A DNA stretch of 64,000 bases from CAVQBP01 sp963723205 (lineage in GTDB: Bacteria > Bacteroidota > Ignavibacteria > Ignavibacteriales > Ignavibacteriaceae). Shown here in pieces: positions 62,227 through 64,000 of this stretch. Under the pieces are notes generated by a model. The model was not told where the DNA came from, ran no database searches, and worked only from the letters and a program-made list of their open reading frames with translations. Position 1 is the stretch's first letter, and each line of letters begins with the position of its first letter. The stretch covers positions 30,745 through 94,744 of the forward strand of contig CAVRQC010000017.1 of NCBI GenBank assembly GCA_963723205.1. Direction: 5' to 3'. A program made the translations under genes and the position numbers.

Positions 62227-63216
62227 ATGAATAACCCAATTGCAGTAGTTACAGGGGCAAATGGTTTCGTTGGAAGTCATTTGGTCGATTTACTTCTTGA
62301 AAAGAATTATAAAGTCCGATGTTTGGTCCGAAAAACAAGCAATATGAGATGGCTTAAAGGAAAAGATATTGAAATTATAGACACAGGATTATTTGATAAA
62401 GACGGTTTAAGAAAAGCATTTAAAGAAGCTTCATATATCTTTCATGTGGCCGGGGTAGTGAAATCTAAAAAACCGGAAGGGTATTTTAAGGGGAATGTTG
62501 ATACAACCAGGAATTTACTAGACGTTGCTCTTGAATTTAAAGATACTATAAAGCGGTTTTTGATAGTGAGCAGCCAGACTGCAGCCGGACCGTCGTATAA
62601 TGGTCATCATGTTAATGAAACGACTGAATGCCGTCCAATTACTACTTATGGAAGAAGTAAACTGGCAGAAGAGAAACTGGCCCAGACATATATGGATAGA
62701 CTTCCAATTACAATATGCCGTGCTCCCGCTGTTTATGGTGAAAGAGATACAGAGATATTGATCTTTTTCAAAACATTCAGTAAAGGACTGATGACAACTA
62801 TCGGATTTAATATTAAGAAAATTAGCTTAATTCATGTTTTGGACCTGGTAAATGGTTTTTATCTGGCAGCAGTAAATGATAATTCAAAAAATCAAATATA
62901 TTTTATAAGTTCTGAAAAACACTATACTTGGGAAGAGATAGGTGAAGTGACTTCTAAGGTAGTTGGTAAAAATCCGGTTAAAGTAAAAGTTCCGCATTCA
63001 ATTGTTTTTTCCATTGCCACGATAGCGCAATTCTTTGCATTATTCAATCCGGGTCCCGCAACCTTAAATATTGAAAAAGCTAAAGATATTACCCAAACCT
63101 ATTGGACATGCGATACATCTAAAGCGGTGAAAGATTTAGGATATCGCCAGCAAATTTCAATTGAAGAAGGTATTAAAAGAACTGTAGAATGGTATAAAAA
63201 AATGGAATGGATTTGA
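62227..63216 (+). CDS. NAD-dependent epimerase/dehydratase, candidate ceramide reductase
   Basis: 329 residues, extended SDR. Cofactor motif VTGANGFVGSHLVDLL (G10, G13, G16), FHVAGVVKSKKPEGYFKGNV, SSQTAAGPS, catalytic Y141-x-x-x-K145 in ITTYGRSKLAEEKL, and RAPAVYGERDTEI. A C-terminal hydrophobic segment (SIVFSIATIAQFFALF) could touch the membrane. It is divergent from the spt-like gene with a 111-bp gap, so they may share control. Bacterial ceramide reductases are SDRs of this sort; a sugar epimerase is the alternative. Confidence 0.75.
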   Translation: MNNPIAVVTGANGFVGSHLVDLLLEKNYKVRCLVRKTSNMRWLKGKDIEIIDTGLFDKDGLRKAFKEASYIFHVAGVVKSKKPEGYFKGNVDTTRNLLDVALEFKDTIKRFLIVSSQTAAGPSYNGHHVNETTECRPITTYGRSKLAEEKLAQTYMDRLPITICRAPAVYGERDTEILIFFKTFSKGLMTTIGFNIKKISLIHVLDLVNGFYLAAVNDNSKNQIYFISSEKHYTWEEIGEVTSKVVGKNPVKVKVPHSIVFSIATIAQFFALFNPGPATLNIEKAKDITQTYWTCDTSKAVKDLGYRQQISIEEGIKRTVEWYKKMEWI

Positions 63217-63219
63217 TGA

Positions 63220-63290
63220 AAGTCAAAAGTAAAAATTCAAAATTCAAAATTCAAAAATATTTTCTAAAACTCAAATTATTATTTTGACTT
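63220..63290. repeat. Inverted repeat with internal 7-bp tandem repeat between convergent genes
   Basis: AAGTCAAAA at 63220-63228 is complementary to TTTTGACTT at 63282-63290, just after the SDR stop and overlapping the cytochrome gene stop. Between them AAAATTC is repeated three times without a break (63232-63252). The long AT-rich arms with T-runs could act as a two-way terminator, but the 53-nt spacing makes this weak. Confidence 0.4.
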
Positions 63291-63681
63291 AATTATTTAG
63301 TGCTCCTTCATCAATCCAGGTTTTGATGCCGTTGATCTGGTTTGTTGTTAAAGCAGAATATCCTACCGGCGGCATTGGAGGAATACCGGCAATTCTTTCA
63401 ATACTCCATACAAGAGAACTATTTTTAGAATCCCCTTTAAAAACAATATTCGGATCAGTTGCTCCAACCCAAGAAGTTAAGCTTATTCCACCGGCTTTTG
63501 TTGCATCGTCGTGACACCCGGAGTTTGCGCATTTTGTTAAAAAGAGAGGTGCTATATATTCTCCGTAGCTTACATTGGATGTTGGTATTTGTTTATTGTC
63601 AATACCTGCTGTTGTGTCTTTACAACCAATATATGAGACAATAGCTATAAATATTACGAAAAGAGATAAATTGATCTTCAT
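63289..63681 (-). CDS. Small c-type cytochrome-like lipoprotein
   Basis: 130 residues. A lipobox at IVSYIGC (Cys about 20) predicts a lipid-anchored envelope protein. PLFLTKCANSGCHDDATKAG contains a C-x4-C-H haem-binding-like motif instead of the usual CxxCH. A later GIPPMPPVGYSALTTNQING places a Met (axial ligand candidate) and the closing helix IKTWIDEGA seen in planctomycete-type and Bacteroidota cytochrome c domains. It probably transfers electrons at the periplasm or cell surface. Whether the x4 spacing binds haem is unknown. Confidence 0.75.
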   Translation of the reverse strand: MKINLSLFVIFIAIVSYIGCKDTTAGIDNKQIPTSNVSYGEYIAPLFLTKCANSGCHDDATKAGGISLTSWVGATDPNIVFKGDSKNSSLVWSIERIAGIPPMPPVGYSALTTNQINGIKTWIDEGALNN

Positions 63682-63800
63682 GCAGCTAAGTAGTATTTAT
63701 TTTATAATATAAATTACAAAATCTAACTATTTAATATAGTGTAAATATAAATATTGATAAAAATGAGGATCTTATATATTTTTACAATAGAAAAATATTT

Positions 63801-63873
<73 letters not shown>

Positions 63874-63874
63874 C

Positions 63875-63915
63875 AAAAAAGCTTCAAAATTAAACGTTTT
63901 GAAGCTTTTTTTATT
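63875..63915 (+). terminator. Terminator of tRNA-Ala
   Basis: AAAAAGCTTCAAAA at 63876-63889 pairs with TTTTGAAGCTTTTT at 63897-63910 (14 bp, 7-nt loop), followed by more T residues. Confidence 0.85.
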
Positions 63916-63950
63916 TCCTCAAAATGAAGAATTATCAAAACTAATCAGAA

Positions 63951-63992
63951 TTAATCCGAATTAATCCGAATTTGGGCACCCGTTGGGCACCC
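63951..63992. repeat. Two short tandem repeats after tRNA-Ala at the window edge
   Basis: TTAATCCGAA is present twice in tandem (63951-63970). Immediately after, TTGGGCACCC occurs twice with a 1-bp gap (63972-63981 and 63983-63992). Iterons of this kind directly 3' of a tRNA gene often mark the arm-type sites of an integrase or an attachment site. The sequence ends before any integrase gene can be seen. Confidence 0.5.
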
Positions 63993-64000
63993 AAAATAAA

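Overview
The window is a 64 kb, AT-rich chromosomal segment of a Gram-negative bacterium of the Bacteroidota/Ignavibacteriota type, most like Ignavibacteriales. The evidence is: a secreted 1509-residue protein ending in a type IX secretion (T9SS) sorting domain with the NYPNPFNPST signature, PorV/PorQ-like and DUF4835 (PorD-type) proteins, a TonB-dependent receptor, GWxTD and CarboxypepD_reg-like envelope proteins, Bacteroidota-style TAnnTTTG promoter elements, and a candidate bacterial ceramide pathway. There is no prophage, CRISPR array or complete insertion sequence. Most of the window is vertically inherited housekeeping sequence with lineage-specific envelope and signalling genes between.

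Layout. 0-6.8 kb: 3' end of a TonB-dependent receptor, a large T9SS cargo protein with sortilin/BNR-type repeats, a lipoprotein, and a decayed copy of a T9SS C-terminal domain. 6.9-16 kb: citrate synthase, CTP synthase, then a TPR / CarboxypepD_reg / GWxTD / TonB-like envelope group. 15.8-24.6 kb: purN, purH, the rod-shape operon mreB-mreC-mreD-mrdA-rodA, and pyrF. 24.7-32.5 kb: DUF2851, a bifunctional-nuclease/UVR protein, etfAB, clpS, a methyltransferase, typA and a seven-helix membrane protein resembling PaxB/Pyr4 terpene cyclases. 32.5-43 kb: pepD, a SET-domain protein, YihY/BrkB, a membrane-anchored MutS-like ATPase, an ICMT-like methyltransferase, an E2-type acyltransferase, and a histidine kinase overlapping a response regulator fused to a thioredoxin-reductase-like flavoprotein. 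43-54.6 kb: a 42-residue membrane peptide, MATE transporter, YmdB-type phosphodiesterase, solitary DNA methyltransferase, ddl, folD, the deoC-aldh-pseudo-aldh operon, a HicB-like protein, a TrmH-type methyltransferase and aroA. 54.8-64 kb: a REC-adenylate cyclase, a HhH/beta-barrel protein with a PorV-like partner, DUF4835, a probable ceramide set (GNAT acyltransferase, serine-palmitoyltransferase-like enzyme, NAD-dependent reductase), a cytochrome-like lipoprotein, and tRNA-Ala(GGC) followed by short tandem repeats at the window edge.

How it fits together. Nucleotide synthesis (pyrG, purN, purH, pyrF, folD), wall synthesis (mre/mrd/rod, ddl) and central metabolism (citrate synthase, Etf, deoC-aldh) make up the housekeeping core. 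The less ordinary parts are: (i) the aldh pair after deoC, which looks like the two domains of ALDH16 encoded as separate genes; (ii) the candidate spt-cerS-cerR locus; (iii) the redox-flavoprotein response regulator with a cyclic-nucleotide-binding histidine kinase, together with a separate REC-adenylate cyclase that could supply the nucleotide; (iv) the PaxB-like membrane protein. Four genes (GWxTD, E2-like, ymdB-like, spt-like) carry single-base frameshifts although their sequence on both sides is well conserved. Two of the six shifts lie in homopolymer runs, so sequencing or assembly indels are at least as likely as true pseudogenes.
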